Source of the DNA: Uranotaenia lowii
Taxonomy: Eukaryota; Arthropoda; Insecta; Diptera; Culicidae
DNA: 64,000 nucleotides
Reading direction: 5' to 3'
NCBI RefSeq assembly: GCF_029784155.1
Contig: NC_073692.1
Location: forward strand, 372,996,813-373,060,812
Part shown: piece after piece, positions 60,701-64,000 of the stretch
How positions within the stretch are numbered: position 1 is the stretch's first letter
Layout of the letters: the number at the start of each line of letters is the position of its first letter
Notes under the pieces: model-generated
The model's database searches: none
Told to the model about the DNA's origin: nothing
The model's input: only the letters and a program-made list of their open reading frames with translations
Translations under genes and position numbers: made by a program

Positions 60701-62632
60701 AATATTAAATGTGGTCTTAGCTCTATTTCAGAGTTGAGGTTTTTTCTTGGTTTCTGTACCATTTGTAGATAGAATTTATCAAAATCTGTACCAATCATTC
60801 AATAATTGGAATGAAATAGGAAAAACTTGTATATTTTTTAATTTTCCAATATTTGATGCATGAACTGTAATTTCGAATAACAGATGTGTATTGTGATGAA
60901 TTTTTCTTATTTTATTACCACTTACATACCATTATTCTTAAAGCAATGAGAGCTCCTAAATGGGTGCATGACACTAGTTTTATTAATTTATAATTGGTTT
61001 ATATACGAATTAAACAACTTATTTCTCAAAGTTTAGAATTTTAGGCATTTCAGATTGGAGAATTTGTCAGCTTCCATTGAAATCAACGAATTATTTACTG
61101 TAAGTATCACGTCAAAATAGATACATACATTACATGACAATTTGCGCAGGGTGTTCCCAGATGTTTACCACATTTTTAAATTTGCTAATTTTTGCAAAAG
61201 GTACTATTTAATATATTTTGCAGCTTTTTAATGATTTTTCACAACTAAATTTTTTTTTAAATATTTTATTTAAAAGCTGTTGAGATTCACTGCGTTTAAT
61301 GTGCCATGTTATAATATCTATTTAAAAATTACAAACCAATGTGGATTTCAATTTTTTTTTGACGAAAAATATTATATCAAATGCCTTGAGAAAAACTAAA
61401 ATTTTGAAATCTGCAGAAAAGCATGTATTTTAAAGTCGCATAAATACACAAATTGGAAAAAATTGGTACCTTGTCACAAACCCGTCAGAAAATAAAATTG
61501 TTTCCATATCGATGATAATTTCGCAAATGTTCGAAACCATTTGAAATCCTTCTTTTAATTCTTCTGTTAAAACAATTATTCCATTATAGGCATATCTATA
61601 CATGTTTAAAATGTGCCGTCATTCTTAGATATTTTTTGAATTTTTTTATTTAAATCATGACTTTTAAACTTGTGCAAATTGAAAAAAAATTAAAACAACG
61701 CTCTCAAAATTTCTTAAAAAATCAACTTCGTAAATATGATGAAAAGATTAAGGACACATGAGAATCAATGAATTTTTCGAAAAATTCATGACATTTTCGC
61801 TTTATGATTTTCCTTCCATTGATTCTCATGTTTCTCTCAAACTTTTCATCATCTTCAAAAAATTAATGATAATTTTCAGGAACAAATGAACCAAAGATGT
61901 TATCATAGCATAAGATTCGATTAATAAAACAATGTTCTACGAAACTTCAGAAGATAACAAAAAAGTTATGAGTAAAAATCATATTAAAATTGATTAAAAT
62001 TGACCATATCGGTGGTATCCATTATAAAAGACAGACAAAAGTTGACTAAATGTTTTTAAATATTTATATTTATTCAAACCTTTTTACGCTTAGCCGAAGG
62101 TGTTGAGTTTTGAACGGAGAGGATCAGATCTGCTCTGTTTTTAACATTAGTCTAGTTTTCTTGTCTAGTTCTAGTAGTTGGTTAGTACCAAGTGTTTTGG
62201 GACAGGAACACTTTCGAACGAAATTTAGAATTCGCGGCGATTTAGTTTTCACTAAACTTCTAAACGCAACAACTTTTTATTTCGGTTCGATTTGGGGGGT
62301 TTTATTTTGGCGATGTAGTCAACACGGCGGATTGGTTTGGAGTGTGTCTTCTGCTGTGTGATACATACGTGAAGTAGAGAGTAGAATATAAAACAAATCA
62401 TTCCCTGTTCTTAAAATGCACACAGTCACAACTTGTGCAAGTATTATTACATAAGAAATAGCTTCAGTTCGAGCACTTGAACAGAGATTTATCCATCCGA
62501 AAGCCTTTTTAGATCACTTTCGGATGGATCAGAATTTGACGTTTGCGATGTTTTATGCCTGTTCCTACTACTACTACTGAGCGGTGAGATTACACTCAAA
62601 CACCAAGTTTTTGAGCAATTTTACAAATGACA
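60701..62632. other. AT-rich stretch, then a less AT-rich segment at 62085-62580
   Basis: No gene is supported. 62085-62580 is less AT-rich, has TAGT-rich runs, and repeats TTTCGGATGG at 62518 near its inverse CCATCCGAAAG (62495). It could be a leader exon, LTR or other unit, but no pairing partner was found. Confidence 0.35.
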
Positions 62633-62636
62633 TTAA

Positions 62637-63380
62637 GGGGGGGGGGGGGGGGTAGGGTCTAACATTTTCAAAAAATCGATTTTTTTATTTTTTTATTTTC
62701 TTATTGTAAAACATTTCAAGAATGTTGTGTCAAATTTTCAAGTCAATTGAAGCAAAATTGTAGAAGTTATAGGCCTTTATCTCCTCCTATCTAATACTGC
62801 AAGAAAGCAAGAGGAGATACTTCAAACGCGTTTTTCTCGAAAGCACATTTTTAAAGTCCGTGGACATCGTCATTTGAAAACTACTTATCCGATTCTTTTC
62901 AAATTTGGAACATATTTTCTACATATAAAATACCAGACCCCAACGTTTTTCTTTTTTGATTTTTTTTACTTTGGGGAGATTTTAGAGGTGAAAAATGGCG
63001 GATTTTTAAGTGAAAAATCGTAGTTTTTACTTCAAACAGCCACAAAAATTTCATAAAAATATTTTTAAGTTAAATAAAAACGTTGGGGTCCAGAAAAACA
63101 TCTATTAAAAATATTTAGCTCTGATTTTTTGACTTCAGATGATTCTGTGCTGAGATACAGTGTCCACCGCAAATCCTGTTCTCTAAAAGGCATCCTCGAA
63201 AGTGCTCCGTCACCGGCTCATTTTTCAATATTTTTTTACGAAAAAATTACTAAATGTTCTTTTAACAATGCTTTTTATAATGCAAAAAATTTGAATACAT
63301 TTGTTTGAACGATAGCTCTAGGAAAAAATCGTGAAAATGGTGTTTTTTTACCCGTTAGACCCTAACCCCCCCCCCCCCCC
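62637..63380. mobile_element. TTAA-flanked MITE, copy 2
   Basis: Same order and near-identical interior as 20598-21327. The terminal runs have grown to 16 G and 15 C. TTAA is intact on the left (62633-62636), while the right reads GTAA, a worn duplication. Right-terminal GTTAGACCCTAAC differs by one base from copy 1. Confidence 0.85.
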
Positions 63381-64000
63381 GTAAGGAAAAATCACGACAT
63401 CTTAACATACAACGAAGTAAAATCCCAATTCCAAATTTAATAGTCTGTTTTCAAGCATTATTTTCCTGGAAATAAAATTCACCTTTTGAACGAGGTGATG
63501 ATTTTTCAATATATCTATTGAAGCATTTAAAAATATGAAATTTCAATTCCAATTTTTTTTTATTAAATTTCAAACTTAATAAATTGAATTCAATGAATTA
63601 AGAAGTTGATTTAAATTTTTAATTTTCAGATAATGATCTTTACAAGAATCATCGATAAATCAGTAAACAGATTCAGTTCTTTCAAAATGGTTGATTTTTT
63701 TTTTAGTTTCAATAAAAATAAAAACCTTTCCAAATTTTGCATTGTACTTGTCTGCAATATTTTTTTTCCTTTTTATGAGATGATTTTTCACCAATATCAG
63801 CATGAATTTCTATTCTCTGTTCAGTTTTATTCGTACATTTTTTCAATTGTTTATTTGTAAACATTGGCAATATTGCTGAATTTTTTATTTCAACTTAAAC
63901 GTTTACGAAAAAATTGATTTGCTTTTGATGCTTATGTATTCGGGCAGACTTGTGTGGCAAAATTACTCCTAAATTTGATATCATTTTGCCCGAATAAGGT
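63381..64000. other. AT-rich end of window with a short inverted repeat
   Basis: No gene. ATTCGGGCA (63938-63946) and TGCCCGAAT (63987-63995) form a 9-bp inverted repeat about 40 bp apart, perhaps an element terminus or a small hairpin cut by the window edge. Confidence 0.4.

Overview
This window looks like repeat-dense, AT-rich (roughly two-thirds A+T by eye) nuclear DNA from an insect, most plausibly a mosquito (Culicidae). That reading is an inference from several signals: one serine/asparagine/glutamine-rich exon with a phase-1 splice donor; many short DNA transposons with TA, TTAA or 8-bp target duplications and termini of the CCGTAA-CTGGGG, GGGGAGAGTGGGG and GGGGCCG-ATTACGTAA kinds often met in mosquito DNA; tRNA-derived SINE-like units; and decayed LINE reverse-transcriptase pieces. 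There are no bacterial operons, CRISPR arrays or ribosomal RNA genes. Species cannot be fixed without a search.

Gene content is minimal. The only confident protein-coding segment is a 5' exon on the minus strand (9183 down to 8454) that starts with ATG in a good insect context and ends at a GTGAGG donor. Its next exon would lie below 8454 or outside the window. A GC-richer, non-repetitive segment at 35.6-36.5 kb could be a promoter or leader exon. Gene-like or RT-like relics occur at 3.7-4.0, 6.4-7.2, 10.9-11.0, 31.8 and 34.75 kb; none is intact.

Layout: 0.6-1.7 kb hAT-type element; 2.7-3.6 kb TA-flanked MITE with perfect 25-bp termini; 3.7-4.0 kb RT relic; 5.9-7.55 kb element-like segment carrying a broken intron-containing gene fragment; 8.4-9.9 kb exon and leader; 12.4-19.2 kb a Russian-doll nest of at least four transposons with further inserts; 19.3-22.2 kb fold-back complex with a 730-bp TTAA element; 22.3-23.9 kb low-repeat DNA; 24.5-29.8 kb diverged repeat copies; 33.3-34.7 kb element with repeated ACGTCA motifs; 36.7-42.0 kb a giant 9-bp satellite with higher-order structure; 42.8-47.2 kb two head-to-tail repeat elements with a MITE at their junction; 47.3-47.9 kb a tRNA-like composite with perfect 72-bp inverted arms; 50.5-55.1 kb several MITEs/hATs; 57-60 kb tRNA-like units; 62.6-63.4 kb second copy of the TTAA element.

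The huge open frames at 36.7-42 kb are artefacts of a repeat whose 9-bp unit has no stop in five of six frames. Nothing here forms a pathway. The biology on show is transposon layering, tandem-repeat expansion and possible gene-fragment capture around one exon.
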